A DNA stretch of 64,000 nt from CAVXZE01 sp963766175 (GCA_963766175.1 CAVXZE010000002.1:248001-312000), one strand, 5' to 3'. Positions 1-8,904 are shown, numbered from the stretch's first letter. Numbers and translations are program-made. Notes: generated by a model not told the origin, from the sequence alone.

Positions 1-1
1 C

Positions 2-655
2 AGGAGCTTCGATCGCGCCTTCGGCCGGCTGCTCTTCGGCGAAACGCGCGGGGCGGCGGCCGGCTGCTACCGCGCGCTCGGTGCCGTCCACGACGCGGGC
101 TTCCCGGTGGGCAACGGATCGGCGCTCCAGTTCCTCTTCTTCGACGATCTCGACCGGGCCTTCTTTCTACAGCAGGCGAAGCCAGCGGCACTGCGCCGCA
201 GCCTCCGGCGGCTGGAGCGATGCAAGCTGCGTCTCCGCAATGCGGCGGATGCCTTCGCGCGCGACACCCTCACTTACGACGAACTGCTCTACGCCACCGA
301 GGCATCGCTCTTCACGGTGCACAAGACGCTCGCAGCCGGTGAGTGGCTCGCCTGGCGCAGGAAGCCAGAGCGGCTCGACGCACCTGGCAGGCGGCGCCTG
401 GCCCGATCCCTCGAGCTCCTGGCCAAGGAGCAGAGGTATCTCGGAAAGAGGCTCGCGCGGCTCTGGCTGGCGCGAAGCCGACCCTCCAACTTCGAGATCA
501 ACAAGCGGCGGCTCGCGTCGTCACAGCAGAGCCTGCGGCGGGCGGCGCGGGCATTGCAGCGAAACGCGGCGCCCCCTCCGGCGCCGGATCCCGCCGAGAT
601 CGGAATTCGCACCATCTACCTCGAGCTCCGCGACCTCACCGAGGGGCGCGCCTGA
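2..655 (+). CDS. C-terminal part of a GH20-like glycosidase (5' end outside window)
   Basis: The reading frame is open from base 2 to the TGA at 653-655, so the true start lies upstream; an in-frame GTG at 107 is internal. The visible ~217 residues are Arg/Leu/Ala-rich and mostly helical. The segments YRALGAVHDAGFPVGNGSAL and, near the end, RLWLARSRPS resemble the helical C-terminal region of family 20 beta-hexosaminidase-like proteins. No catalytic residues are visible because the barrel is missing. The gene converges on folC with a 3-bp gap. The family call rests on general resemblance and could be wrong; an uncharacterised helical protein is the alternative. Confidence 0.4.
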   Translation, partial: RSFDRAFGRLLFGETRGAAAGCYRALGAVHDAGFPVGNGSALQFLFFDDLDRAFFLQQAKPAALRRSLRRLERCKLRLRNAADAFARDTLTYDELLYATEASLFTVHKTLAAGEWLAWRRKPERLDAPGRRRLARSLELLAKEQRYLGKRLARLWLARSRPSNFEINKRRLASSQQSLRRAARALQRNAAPPPAPDPAEIGIRTIYLELRDLTEGRA

Positions 656-658
656 GGT

Positions 659-1987
659 TCAGGAGCGGCAGTCGTCCAGCAGCACGCGCCGCGCGATTCC
701 GGCGAGGTACACGGAGCCCGCGGCGCAGAGCAGATCCTCCGGTCCCAGCCCCTCGCGCGCCACGCGAACCGCCAACTGCGGATCCTCCACCACCCGTGGC
801 GTGAGCTCCGCCGCGACGCTGCGCACCGCCGCAGCCACCTCCTCGGGCTCGAGCGAACGAACCGGCTCCGCGCGCGTGATGGTCAGCTGATCGGCAAAGG
901 GAACCAGACTTCGACAGATCGCCGCCAGATCCTTGCCTGCGGAGACGGAGAGCACGAGGTGGCCGCGACGCCGTGGAATGCGGGCGAGGGTGCGCGCCAG
1001 CGCCGCCGCCGAGGCGGCTGTATGGGCCGAATCCACCACCAGCCAGGGCCGGCGAGAGAGAAACTCGATCCGCGCGGGAAGCGAGGCGGTGGCAAAGGCT
1101 CGCCCGGCGGCGGCACCGAGCGCCCGCTCCGGAATCGCCCCGAGACGCCGCACGCAGGCGAGAGCCAGCGCCGCGTTGCGCGCCTGGTGGGCGCCGGCTA
1201 CGGCGAGCCGCGCCTCGAAGACGAGGGAACCGTCCCGAAAACGGATCTGCTGAGCGTGGAGATCCTCTTCCAGGATCTCGGCGTCGAACTCGCTCCCGTA
1301 TCGGGCCAGAGCACAGTCGAGCCGCCCGGCGCGCTCCTCGACCACCGCCGCCGCCTCGGCCGGCAGAGCCCCCATGACGAGGGGAACCCCGGATTTGGCG
1401 ATGCCGGCCTTCTCACCGGCGATTGCCGCCAGGCTCGTGCCCAGCTTCTCGGTGTGCTCGAGCTCGATGCTCGTCACGCAGGCCACCGCAGGAGTCACGA
1501 TGTTCGTCGAGTCCAGGCGCCCACCCAGCCCCACCTCCAACACCGCGTGATCGACCCCGGCCTCTGCGAAGAGAGCCAGCGCCGCCGCCGTGGTGGCATC
1601 GAAGAAGCTGGGGGAGTCTTCGGGCCGCTCTTCTCGGAGCGCGTCGACCTCGGGCCTGAGTCGCTCCACGACCTCGGCAAGCTTCTCTCCCGCCACCTCT
1701 TCTCCGTCGATCCGGAACCGCTCGGTCCACGACTCCAGATGGGGTGAGGTGAAGGTGCCGACCCGCAGCCCATGGGCACGCAGGATCCCCTCGGCGAGCA
1801 GTGCCGTCGATCCCTTTCCCTTGGATCCGGCGATATGGAGTACCGAGAGCCCCGCCTGGGGGAGACCGAGTCGCTCGAGCAGGCATCGGATCGGCTCGAG
1901 GGAGAGGCGGGCCCGGCGGTAGTCCGGTGATCTCTCGACGTTGATGAGTCCTGCGAGGTAGGCCGCCGCCTCGTCGAGAGTCGCCAT
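659..1987 (-). CDS. folC: Bifunctional folylpolyglutamate synthase / dihydrofolate synthase
   Basis: This is a cytoplasmic Mur-ligase-family enzyme that adds glutamate to dihydropteroate and folates using ATP. The 442-residue length is normal for FolC. The P-loop SKGKGST lies at residues 55-61, followed by TFTSPHLESWTERFRIDG, a characteristic FolC stretch. SFFDATTAAAL, VGLGGRLDSTN and the Mur-type IELEHTEKLG segment follow, and the C-terminal domain contains VVDSAHTAASA. The start is ATG at 1987. Its upstream neighbours on the same strand are separated from it by a hairpin at 2034-2061 that probably ends their transcript, so folC is likely transcribed on its own. Identification is firm. Confidence 0.93.
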   Translation of the reverse strand: MATLDEAAAYLAGLINVERSPDYRRARLSLEPIRCLLERLGLPQAGLSVLHIAGSKGKGSTALLAEGILRAHGLRVGTFTSPHLESWTERFRIDGEEVAGEKLAEVVERLRPEVDALREERPEDSPSFFDATTAAALALFAEAGVDHAVLEVGLGGRLDSTNIVTPAVACVTSIELEHTEKLGTSLAAIAGEKAGIAKSGVPLVMGALPAEAAAVVEERAGRLDCALARYGSEFDAEILEEDLHAQQIRFRDGSLVFEARLAVAGAHQARNAALALACVRRLGAIPERALGAAAGRAFATASLPARIEFLSRRPWLVVDSAHTAASAAALARTLARIPRRRGHLVLSVSAGKDLAAICRSLVPFADQLTITRAEPVRSLEPEEVAAAVRSVAAELTPRVVEDPQLAVRVAREGLGPEDLLCAAGSVYLAGIARRVLLDDCRS

Positions 1988-2033
1988 CAGAATCCGCCTT
2001 CCCGAACTCGCGCGCCCAGCCTACCCAAAGAGA

Positions 2034-2061
2034 GCGAGGCGACCAGGGGTGGTCGCCTCGC
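2034..2061 (-). terminator. Perfect 12-bp stem hairpin, probable terminator of the NRDE operon
   Basis: Arms at 2034-2045 and 2050-2061 are exact reverse complements (GCGAGGCGACCA and its partner) around a GGGG loop on the + strand. Read on the minus strand, the hairpin lies 23 bp after the stop of the 108-aa gene and is followed by TCTCTTT, a modest T-rich tail. It fits an intrinsic terminator separating that operon from folC. The short tail makes the efficiency uncertain. Confidence 0.55.
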
Positions 2062-2083
2062 GGATTGCCCTCTGGTCCCCGGG

Positions 2084-2410
2084 CTATTGGACCATGTACT
2101 TCTTCCACTGGCGGTAGTTCTTCACCGCCGCACTGGTCCCTTCGGCGGCCGGGTAGTAGAACCGGACCGCGTGCCCACAGGACTCGCAGATCTTGTAGCA
2201 GAACTTGAAACCGTCCACTTCGCGCACACTTCCCACCGTGACCCGGTTCTCGTCGGTGCAGCAACGGGAGGCCTTGGGCGGCGAGATGATCTTCTTCGGA
2301 TAGTCGTTGAGCGGTTTCTCCTCATCGGTGTAGCGAATGATGTTGCGAATCAGTCGGTTGCTTCTCTGGTCCGCGTTCTGCTTTCGAATGTTGCTACCGA
2401 TTCGTCTCAA
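2084..2410 (-). CDS. Small conserved hypothetical protein with possible zinc site
   Basis: This 108-residue protein has no family I can name. It is basic at the N-terminus (QNADQRSNRLIRNIIRYT) and carries a CC pair followed by CYKICESC, a cysteine pattern that could bind zinc. No signal peptide or membrane segment is seen. The start is TTG at 2410, supported by an AAGGAAGG ribosome-binding site five bases upstream. That TTG overlaps the TGA of the preceding NRDE gene as TTGA, so the two are probably translationally coupled. Base composition is visibly lower in GC than the surroundings. Its role is unknown. Confidence 0.7.
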   Translation of the reverse strand: MRRIGSNIRKQNADQRSNRLIRNIIRYTDEEKPLNDYPKKIISPPKASRCCTDENRVTVGSVREVDGFKFCYKICESCGHAVRFYYPAAEGTSAAVKNYRQWKKYMVQ

Positions 2411-3195
2411 ATTGCCTTCCTTTTCGGAGTCCCTGCATCGACGCCGGCTCGAAGATCCAGCTCGGACAGGAACGGGGTCAAATCTTCATACGCGGCCTGG
2501 CACGGGGCGCCTTCCGCGTGTCGGAACTCGTTTCGGGAAGCGTCGGGCCCCAGCCGCAGCAAGGTGCTGCTCCGGGTCCCGTACCCACCCGCGTGGATAC
2601 AGGTATCGTCGAGGGGACCGCGTTCTCCGTCTCCCTCGTGAGTCCTGCAAACCTCCGCCAGCGCGCCGAGAGCCCCGTCCACTTCGCCCTCGGCGATCCT
2701 CTCTGCCCGCACCAGCAGCCGCGCGATCTTGGGAACACTCCGGTCGTTCGGATCCGCGTTCCCTATCACGTATGGCCCTGGCTCGAGCCTGGTGACGCGC
2801 AATTTGCCCTGGTAGGTGGCCGCGAACGCCGCATCTCCATCGGAGACGAAGAAGTTGAACGGGTTGTAGGCCCTCTCCGGCAAGGTCCCGAGGGCCGCGA
2901 TCACATCCGGCGCAGACCCCTCGCTGAGGGCCTCGAAGACCACCAGGCCCCGGGATCGGAACGAGAGATCGGGGGTCTTGCAGGGGCGGTTGGTGAGCGC
3001 CGCAAACAGGCCCGCGTCGTTCAGTCCCAGCCAGGTTCCCCCGGCCTGAAGATCCCGCGGGGCGAGCACTCTGCGATTCCCTGACCTGCGCAGGGCCGGC
3101 CTCTCCGCAGGCCGATCCAGGTACTCGTCGCGATTCGCGGCGAGGACGAGCGGCGCCTCTGAAAAGCAGCGATGGAGAACGATCAGTGTGCACAT
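2407..3195 (-). CDS. NRDE family protein (TANGO2-like)
   Basis: The 262-residue protein begins MCTLIVL and has the family signature AANRDEYLDRPA, followed by GGTWLGLNDAGLFAALTNR. Bacterial and eukaryotic TANGO2/NRDE proteins share this N-terminal nucleophile-hydrolase-like fold; their biochemical role is not settled, though lipid and heme handling have been proposed for eukaryotic members. The start at 3195 is chosen because family members begin Met-Cys directly; the longer frame to 3282 has no support. The gene is first in a two-gene operon with the small cysteine-containing protein. A perfect inverted repeat at 3243-3261, 47 bp upstream, may be its operator. Confidence 0.85.
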   Translation of the reverse strand: MCTLIVLHRCFSEAPLVLAANRDEYLDRPAERPALRRSGNRRVLAPRDLQAGGTWLGLNDAGLFAALTNRPCKTPDLSFRSRGLVVFEALSEGSAPDVIAALGTLPERAYNPFNFFVSDGDAAFAATYQGKLRVTRLEPGPYVIGNADPNDRSVPKIARLLVRAERIAEGEVDGALGALAEVCRTHEGDGERGPLDDTCIHAGGYGTRSSTLLRLGPDASRNEFRHAEGAPCQAAYEDLTPFLSELDLRAGVDAGTPKRKAI

Positions 3196-3242
3196 CGCGC
3201 AACGGGTATTTGCGCCCAGCCAGCAACAGGCGCCACTTAGAA

Positions 3243-3261
3243 GGTAACTTCTCAAGTTACC
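3243..3261. promoter_or_regulatory. Perfect inverted repeat upstream of NRDE gene (candidate operator)
   Basis: GGTAACTT, a CTC spacer and AAGTTACC form a perfect 8-bp inverted repeat. It is AT-rich in a GC-rich genome and lies about 47 bp before the NRDE start, between that gene and the end of the patatin gene. Repressors with winged-helix dimers, including HxlR- and MarR-type proteins, often bind sites of this shape. The cognate protein is not identified. Confidence 0.4.
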
Positions 3262-3305
3262 ACGGTTTCCCGCGGGGAGCAACTCCTGAGTCAGCTCCGG
3301 GGCCG

Positions 3306-3314
3306 AAAAAAAAA
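3306..3314 (-). terminator. Nine-base A run (T run on minus strand) after the patatin gene
   Basis: A run of nine A on the + strand reads as nine T about 50 bp past the patatin stop on the minus strand. The sequence just before it can form only a weak 4-bp stem (GGGT/ACCC around nine bases). It may help end the patatin transcript, but it is not a textbook terminator. Confidence 0.25.
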
Positions 3315-3365
3315 TGGGTATGCGACGGACCCTGCTGCGTGGGCGGGCTCGGCGGGAGCCGCGGG

Positions 3366-4730
3366 CTAGGCGCGCTTGGCGTTCACCAGGCGCAGCGGCG
3401 GGGCCGGCGGGGCCTCGGCTTGCGGGGTCTCCTCGCTGATCTTCCAGCCCCGTGCCTCTCGCAGCCGAGCGGCCTTGCGCCGCGCTACCTTGCGGTCCAT
3501 GTCCAGTCCATAGCGGCCCAGGAGCGCGCCCAGCTGGTCGTAGTTCTGCTCGATGGTCACCCGGACGGACTCGAAGCCCTCGCGAATCGCCTGGGCCCGC
3601 TTCCAGAATGCCAGCGGGTTGATGGCAAAGAATTCGGCGTCGCTGTCCCGAGGCTCGAGCAGGACGATGTCGCCCTGAAAACGCCGGTCGGCCAGGTAGC
3701 GCTGGAGGGCGAGCTTGAGCCGGGAGTGCAGCAGGGTGCGGAAGACCTGGTTGACCACGACCTTGAGGCCGCGGTCCGAGAGGTAGCGACCCGCCGAGAA
3801 GTACTGTGAACCGCTCTGCTCGTCGTCGATCCGATTCAGGAAGGGGCGAAACGGGTTGTAGCAGATGATCAGGTCGGCACCCTTGTCGATGGCGACGTCG
3901 ATGTTGGCGGTGTTACGGATGCCACCGTCCATGTAGTCGACGCCGTTCAAGCGCGGGGGCTTGTAGAAGATGGGCAGCGCTGTCGAGGCCTGCACCGCCT
4001 GGGAAATGGTGAGGTCGCAGTTCTCGTCGGCCCCGAAGATCACGCGCTCCGCGGTATCCACGTCGCAGGCAGCGATGTAGAGGCTGCGGCCCCTCTTCTT
4101 CTCGAAGGCACGGAAATCATTCGGCAGACGGATGCGCTGGAGATTCTTGCGCAACCAGCGCTCGAGTCCCCTGTTGTCGAAGAAGCCCGTCGGAATGTGG
4201 TTGGTCAGGGCGGGGATCTCACGCGAGGGCGATACGTGCTCGATCAGCTTCATCGCCACCACTTCGGCCCGCGTGTAGCTGGGCTTCTGCAGGAAGGCGC
4301 GCAGACTGGGGGCCAGGGCTTTCGGCAGCTGCGGAATCTGGCGGGCAAGCTCGTAGGCCACACCCGGCGCGTAGGCGAGCAGGTCGTAGGCGAACTTGGC
4401 GGGTCGCTCGACGAACTCGCGCAGGTTCGGCTTGTAGAAATCCATCGGGCTGAGCTGGTCGAAGCGGGTGCTGGTACCCTCGAGGACCTTGATCATCTCG
4501 TCGGGAGTGATGCCGCTGGCCAGGGATACCGCCAGCATCGAGCCCGCCGAGAGCCCGACGTAGAGGTCGAGATCGGCGATCTTCCGGTTGACCAGAAAGT
4601 CATCGAGCGCTTTGAGGCCACCGACCTTGAAGGCCCCCCCGGACACGGCCCCGCCGGCGAGCACCAGCGCCACCTTCGGTTTCCCCTTGGGGCGAAAGCC
4701 TTCGCTCTTGCGAATCAATGTGAGTCCCAC
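3366..4730 (-). CDS. Patatin-like phospholipase
   Basis: This is a 454-residue serine acyl hydrolase of the patatin family, which uses a Ser-Asp dyad to cleave acyl chains from lipids. The oxyanion loop is LAGGAVSGGAF (residues 25-34), the nucleophile elbow is GLSAGS with Ser61, and the catalytic Asp is in DGGI at 268-271. There is no signal peptide, so a cytoplasmic or peripheral membrane enzyme is likely. The substrate is unknown. The gene stands alone and is divergent from the Asp-repeat lipoprotein gene. The C-terminal ~150 residues are basic and lack a recognised domain. Confidence 0.88.
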   Translation of the reverse strand: MGLTLIRKSEGFRPKGKPKVALVLAGGAVSGGAFKVGGLKALDDFLVNRKIADLDLYVGLSAGSMLAVSLASGITPDEMIKVLEGTSTRFDQLSPMDFYKPNLREFVERPAKFAYDLLAYAPGVAYELARQIPQLPKALAPSLRAFLQKPSYTRAEVVAMKLIEHVSPSREIPALTNHIPTGFFDNRGLERWLRKNLQRIRLPNDFRAFEKKRGRSLYIAACDVDTAERVIFGADENCDLTISQAVQASTALPIFYKPPRLNGVDYMDGGIRNTANIDVAIDKGADLIICYNPFRPFLNRIDDEQSGSQYFSAGRYLSDRGLKVVVNQVFRTLLHSRLKLALQRYLADRRFQGDIVLLEPRDSDAEFFAINPLAFWKRAQAIREGFESVRVTIEQNYDQLGALLGRYGLDMDRKVARRKAARLREARGWKISEETPQAEAPPAPPLRLVNAKRA

Positions 4731-5115
4731 GGCACTCCCTTACCGGTTCATCGGCAGATGATGGAGATCACTTGCTGGCCGAGCGCGGATTCCTTGCCGT
4801 GGGGATTCTGGCGGCACGCCGAGGCGTGCATTGGCAAAAGAGCCGACTACCCGCCGCGCTGCGTTAGACTAGCTCGGAATCCGTAGCGGGTCGATTGAAG
4901 AATCGGCCCAGCTTGGCCTCGATCCCCGGGGTGCCACCGCTCTAGAGGCGAATTTTTGGCGGAAATAGCGGTCGGTGGCGCCGCCTGGGCCCCCTCGGGA
5001 GTTGGCGTCCAGCTACGGCGAGATGCCGCGTCGCGTCGGTCGGGCTGTCTCTTCTGGGAGCGGGAGCCCCACTGTGGTACCTATGAGAAGTTGGAGCCAG
5101 GGGAAGAGGAACGCC
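4731..5115. other. Divergent intergenic region, no gene seen
   Basis: These 385 bases separate the patatin gene (minus strand) from the Asp-repeat lipoprotein gene (plus strand) and presumably hold both promoters. I see two small perfect hairpins, GCACGCC-GA-GGCGTGC near 4812-4830 and CGATT-GAAG-AATCG near 4890, but no clear -35/-10 pair. The lipoprotein frame is open back to 4975, but that extension would precede the signal peptide and is not believable as coding. Confidence 0.5.
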
Positions 5116-6429
5116 ATGAGGGGCGAACCGATGCGCAGCCTTCGGAACGCTGGTTTGCTGCTTGCGACCGCCGCCCTGATCGCCCTGTGGCTCACGGGCT
5201 GTTCGACCACTGCGACGACGCCCGCCGATCCGAACGCTGATCCCAACGCCAATCCCGGTGGGGGAGCCTCCTCCGGTGGCGTCGGCACCACCGTGGGACA
5301 ACGCGCCCAGAGCGCAGTCGAGGGCATGCTGATGGGCGCCATCATCGGTAGCCAGGCGGGTCCCATCGGAGCGGCAGTAGGCGCCGGCACCCTCCTGATC
5401 TACAGCGCCATCACCGGCGAAGTTCCCTTGCAAGGCGGGCGCTCCTCCCGCCCGGGCCGCTCCGAGACCCAGCGGGAAGAGGAACTCGAGCAACAGATCG
5501 AAACCGAGATCGCGCGTCAGGATTCGCTGGAGGCCGAGATCGAGGCAGAGCTCCAGCGCCAGGAAGAACTGCTCCGGCAGATCGAGCGGGACGAAGCTCT
5601 CGAGACCGAGGCCGAAGCCGTGGAAGAGGAGACCGATAACGAGACCCTCGTCGCGCGAGCCGATCCCCGGGCGGCGCCCGCGGCTCCCAAGGAACGCGAC
5701 CTCCCCCTCTCCATCTACGACGAAGAGCAACGCACCGTCGCGAAGGGGAAGTGGGGCAATGAAAAGGAGATCGACGTCGTGGCGCGCTCGCTCGATGCGG
5801 ACCGCGACGGGAACCCCGAAGAGCTGCGCTACCACGACGCCGCCACCGGCCGCATTCTCCGCAAGGAAGAAGACAAGGATTACGACGGAACCCTCGATAC
5901 CTGGAGCACCTATGAAAGCGGTGTCCTGGTGGAGATCCAGAAGGACAACAACGAGGACGGCGAGGCCGATGAATGGCAGCGCTACGGCTCCGATGGACGC
6001 ATGATCGCTCGCGAGGTGGACCGCGACTACGACGGCAGCGTGGACGCGTTCTTCGTCTTCGAAGGCGGTTCGCTGGTCGAAGAGCGTCACGACGGCAACT
6101 CGGACGGCTCGGTGGACCGGATCGTCCGCTACGAGCAACGCGCGATCGTGAGCAGCGAAGAAGACCGGAACCACGACGGCCGCATGGACACCTGGACCAG
6201 CTTCGAGACGGTCGGCAGCAAGGAGGTGATCGTCCGGATCGAGAAGGACACCACCGGTGACGGCAAGCCGGACACCTTCGAGAGCTACGAGCAGATCGCC
6301 GGGAAGCCCACGATCAAGCAGCGCGACGAAGACAAGAACGGCGACGGCACCATCGACGTCCGGTCCGTCTACGAAGGCGGCAAGCTCAAGCAGCGCGAGA
6401 TCAGCGACCCGGCCCTGGTACCGCTCTAG
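5116..6429 (+). CDS. Lipoprotein with glycine zipper, coiled coil and Asp-rich calcium-type repeats
   Basis: The 437-residue product has a signal peptide ending at the lipobox LTGC (Cys29), so it is a lipid-anchored envelope protein. A Pro/Asn/Gly linker is followed by a glycine-zipper-like stretch (MGAIIGSQAGPIGAAVGAG), then an acidic coiled coil of Glu/Gln/Leu heptads. The C-terminal half holds about seven repeats of the form D-x-D-x-D-G-x-D-x-W/F (for example DKDYDGTLDTW), as in calcium-binding thrombospondin type 3 repeats. The ATG at 5116 has an AGGGGAAGAGG ribosome site; ATG 5131 is an alternative. It converges on the VWA gene. A structural or calcium-stabilised role is inferred; no enzyme domain is seen. 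Confidence 0.75.
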   Translation: MRGEPMRSLRNAGLLLATAALIALWLTGCSTTATTPADPNADPNANPGGGASSGGVGTTVGQRAQSAVEGMLMGAIIGSQAGPIGAAVGAGTLLIYSAITGEVPLQGGRSSRPGRSETQREEELEQQIETEIARQDSLEAEIEAELQRQEELLRQIERDEALETEAEAVEEETDNETLVARADPRAAPAAPKERDLPLSIYDEEQRTVAKGKWGNEKEIDVVARSLDADRDGNPEELRYHDAATGRILRKEEDKDYDGTLDTWSTYESGVLVEIQKDNNEDGEADEWQRYGSDGRMIAREVDRDYDGSVDAFFVFEGGSLVEERHDGNSDGSVDRIVRYEQRAIVSSEEDRNHDGRMDTWTSFETVGSKEVIVRIEKDTTGDGKPDTFESYEQIAGKPTIKQRDEDKNGDGTIDVRSVYEGGKLKQREISDPALVPL

Positions 6430-6433
6430 CCCG

Positions 6434-7744
6434 CTACTCCTCTTGCCCCTTCTCCGGCTCCTTCTCGGGTGTGAGGGTGATCTCCTTGCGCTGCTCCTCG
6501 CGGAACGCCTTGATCTCAAGCTCGAGGCGCCGGAGCTCCAGGGCCTTGTTCTGGCGCTGGATGTCCTCGAGCTCGCGGAGCTTGTCCCTGCCGGTCAGCT
6601 CGGAGCGCTTGAAGACGAATTCGAACTCCACCGCGCCGCGGCTCCCGTCACTGGCGAGGGCGATCACGCGCACGCGGTTGGATCCCTCCTGCACGGGCAC
6701 GTAGCCCTGGAAGCTCCCGTCGGGATTGAGGCGCACGTCGGTGGAGAAGTCTCCAGTGGTGACGTTCGTGAACACCACATCCTCCACGTTGGCGAAGGAC
6801 ACTCCCTGGAGCAGCATGATGATGTCGCCGGGGTTCTGCACCGGCGTGTAGGTGCCGAGAGCAACCCTGGCCATCTCCATCACCACCTCGGGGTAGGTGA
6901 GTGCTCCCCCCCCTAGGGCGTAGGTGTTGATGGTGATCCCCGCGCGATGGGCAACCTGGGCCGCGCGCACCGCGGCCTCGCTGTCTCCGGGGTCGATCTG
7001 GTTGCCTCGACCGCTTGGAAGCGTCGGAGCGCCGTCGGTGAGGAAGAGGATCACCTTTTTCGCGTCCGGCCGCGGCCGGCTCCGGGCTTCGCTCAGGCCG
7101 GAGAGCTCCCGGATGCCGAGGCGCACGCCCGCCGCGAAGTTGGTGGCGCCGCGGGCACCGCGGGCGAGGATCGCATCGAGGGTGCGGTGGATCTGCGCGA
7201 GATCCGAGGTCAGGGGCGCATCGACCCACGCATCCTTCTGATCGAGGTACTTGCGCCTTCCGGTCGTCGGGTCCACCTCTCCCGCGAAGGAGATCACTCC
7301 CACGCGCGCCCGGCGCGCATCGAGTCTCTCGATGAGTGCCCGAGCCGCGGCGATCTCGGCGTGAAGGATCGAATCTTCCGGATCGGAGCTGCGCTTGTCC
7401 GCGGAGTGAGCGGTGGGAGGGAGGAGCTCCAGGAGTGGATTCACTCCGACGACACCGTCTCCGTCCACATCGACGCCGCTGGCGGATCGGGTCGAGGCGG
7501 AGACGTCGATCGCCAGCATGACGTCGTAGTTCTGCGGCTCGTCGCCCTCGGCGGTGGCGTTTCCGGCGATGCGCGCCTGATGAACCGGGTTCTCCACCCG
7601 AACGCCCGGGCCGGGAGACTCGATCAGGACGCGGACCCGCTCCTCAGCGGCGAGCGGCGAGCCCGGGAGTAGCATGGCAACCAGCCCGGCCAGTGCGAGC
7701 GTCTTGATGCCCGCGCGGCGCAGGCCATGCCCCGCTTCGCTCAT
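6434..7744 (-). CDS. Secreted von Willebrand factor A domain protein
   Basis: The 436-residue protein has an N-terminal signal peptide (cleavage likely after SPLAAEE) followed by a VWA domain. The MIDAS metal site is D80-x-S82-x-S84, with GATNFAAG and FLTDGAPTLPSG supplying the other loops. A C-terminal beta region and a charged coiled coil (RDKLRELEDIQRQ and onward) follow. Such proteins bind partners through a divalent cation. The ATG at 7744 is preceded by TAGGAGAAG; longer frames to 8023 lack a signal peptide at their start. A frameshifted paralogue lies at 63015-64000. No MoxR or other partner is adjacent. Confidence 0.82.
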   Translation of the reverse strand: MSEAGHGLRRAGIKTLALAGLVAMLLPGSPLAAEERVRVLIESPGPGVRVENPVHQARIAGNATAEGDEPQNYDVMLAIDVSASTRSASGVDVDGDGVVGVNPLLELLPPTAHSADKRSSDPEDSILHAEIAAARALIERLDARRARVGVISFAGEVDPTTGRRKYLDQKDAWVDAPLTSDLAQIHRTLDAILARGARGATNFAAGVRLGIRELSGLSEARSRPRPDAKKVILFLTDGAPTLPSGRGNQIDPGDSEAAVRAAQVAHRAGITINTYALGGGALTYPEVVMEMARVALGTYTPVQNPGDIIMLLQGVSFANVEDVVFTNVTTGDFSTDVRLNPDGSFQGYVPVQEGSNRVRVIALASDGSRGAVEFEFVFKRSELTGRDKLRELEDIQRQNKALELRRLELEIKAFREEQRKEITLTPEKEPEKGQEE

Positions 7745-7821
7745 CGCGCAACTTCTCCTACGGTTCCGTCCGTCCGCTCCGGGCGTTGGATGGACTATAG
7801 AGCATGGAAATTCGACCTCCC

Positions 7822-8904
7822 TCAAGGTGAGGGGACCGCCTCCTCTTCGGCAGCACCGGGCGAATCCGGAGTCTGGACGGACTCGACCGCTTCGACGGGC
7901 TCCACCTCGGGAGGCGGAACGGGCTTGCGGCTGAAGCGATCCACCTTCCGCAGCAGCGTCACCACTTCCCGGAGCCCCGCGTTGCTGACCGCGCCGACGA
8001 TCGCGAGGCTCTGGGGATCGCATTGCTCCAGTGTGTCCTCCTCGGTCTGCCAGTAGACACCCGGAGCTTCGTCGCCGCCAAACGAATCGTCGCTGACGAT
8101 CATCACACGCCGGAAGCCAACGGAAAGAAAGGCTTCATGTCCTCCGGGAGGACGCGAGAAGGGCCGATCCGGGGGAAAGACCCGCTCCTGACCGAGCTCC
8201 TTCGCCGCGTGCTGGAACGATCTGCGGATGACCCGTTCGGAGCGAAGATCGCGAGCGATCACCAGATCCCGATCCCCGACCTGATTGAAATACACCATCA
8301 GCCGGGTGCGGGAGAACGCACCCTTCCCCTGGAGATCGCGCACCAATGCGCGGCTTCCCAGGAAGCGCTCGTCGGGCGGTGCCTCCTCGGCGGAGGTGGC
8401 GTCGCCGTCCAGGAAGGCGAGCCAGACCGTGTAGGGAATCGGATCTACGCCCAGCACGCGCCCCATCTCCAGGAGCAGGGCGGCACCGGAGGCCCCGTTG
8501 TTGGCGCCGACGTGGGTAAAGCTCTCGAAGTGCCTCGAGTCGAAGGGCGCTGCCAGGACCAGGAGGTCGTCGGACTCCCCCGGTATCACCGCCAGGACCG
8601 ACTCGAAGCTGAGTGTCCCGACCTCGCCCTCTGGGAGCTCGTAGTTGACCTCGAAGGGAAGCGGCGCCGGCTCGAGCCCGATTGCCTCGAGCTGCGCCCG
8701 GATGTAGCTCCGCGCCGCCTCCGCCCCGGGGGTACCCGCGACGCGTGGCCCGATCTCCACGAGTCTCTCCAGGTGTTCCCAGGCCCGCTCGCCCGAGAAC
8801 TGGGAGGGATCCGGCGCCGGCTCGGCCGGCGGCAGAGCTGGCTTCCCACAGGCCAGGCCGCAAAAGGCCGCCAGTGCGCAGAGAATCCCGATCGATCGAA
8901 GCAT
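7822..8904 (-). CDS. M28 / glutaminyl-cyclase-like lipoprotein with degenerate metal site
   Basis: This 360-residue lipoprotein (signal peptide with lipobox LACG) has the fold pattern of M28 aminopeptidases and glutaminyl cyclases: RVAGTPGAEAARSYI near the N-terminus, then APFDSRHFESFTHVGANNGASG where active members have H-x-D and GA-x-D. The usual zinc-ligand Asp, Glu and His positions appear as N (GANNG), D/A (FLDGDATS) and W (YWQTEEDT). Loss of these ligands suggests a non-catalytic or altered protein. The start at 8904 has a GGAGAAAG site; longer frames to 9759 overlap yifB and are rejected. A Pro/Glu-rich tail ends it. Confidence 0.72.
   Translation of the reverse strand: MLRSIGILCALAAFCGLACGKPALPPAEPAPDPSQFSGERAWEHLERLVEIGPRVAGTPGAEAARSYIRAQLEAIGLEPAPLPFEVNYELPEGEVGTLSFESVLAVIPGESDDLLVLAAPFDSRHFESFTHVGANNGASGAALLLEMGRVLGVDPIPYTVWLAFLDGDATSAEEAPPDERFLGSRALVRDLQGKGAFSRTRLMVYFNQVGDRDLVIARDLRSERVIRRSFQHAAKELGQERVFPPDRPFSRPPGGHEAFLSVGFRRVMIVSDDSFGGDEAPGVYWQTEEDTLEQCDPQSLAIVGAVSNAGLREVVTLLRKVDRFSRKPVPPPEVEPVEAVESVQTPDSPGAAEEEAVPSP

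Noticed and set aside
5759..6420. Tandem DNA repeat
   Set aside because: The repetition is at protein level (Asp-rich repeats in the lipoprotein); the DNA is too diverged to be a tandem array.
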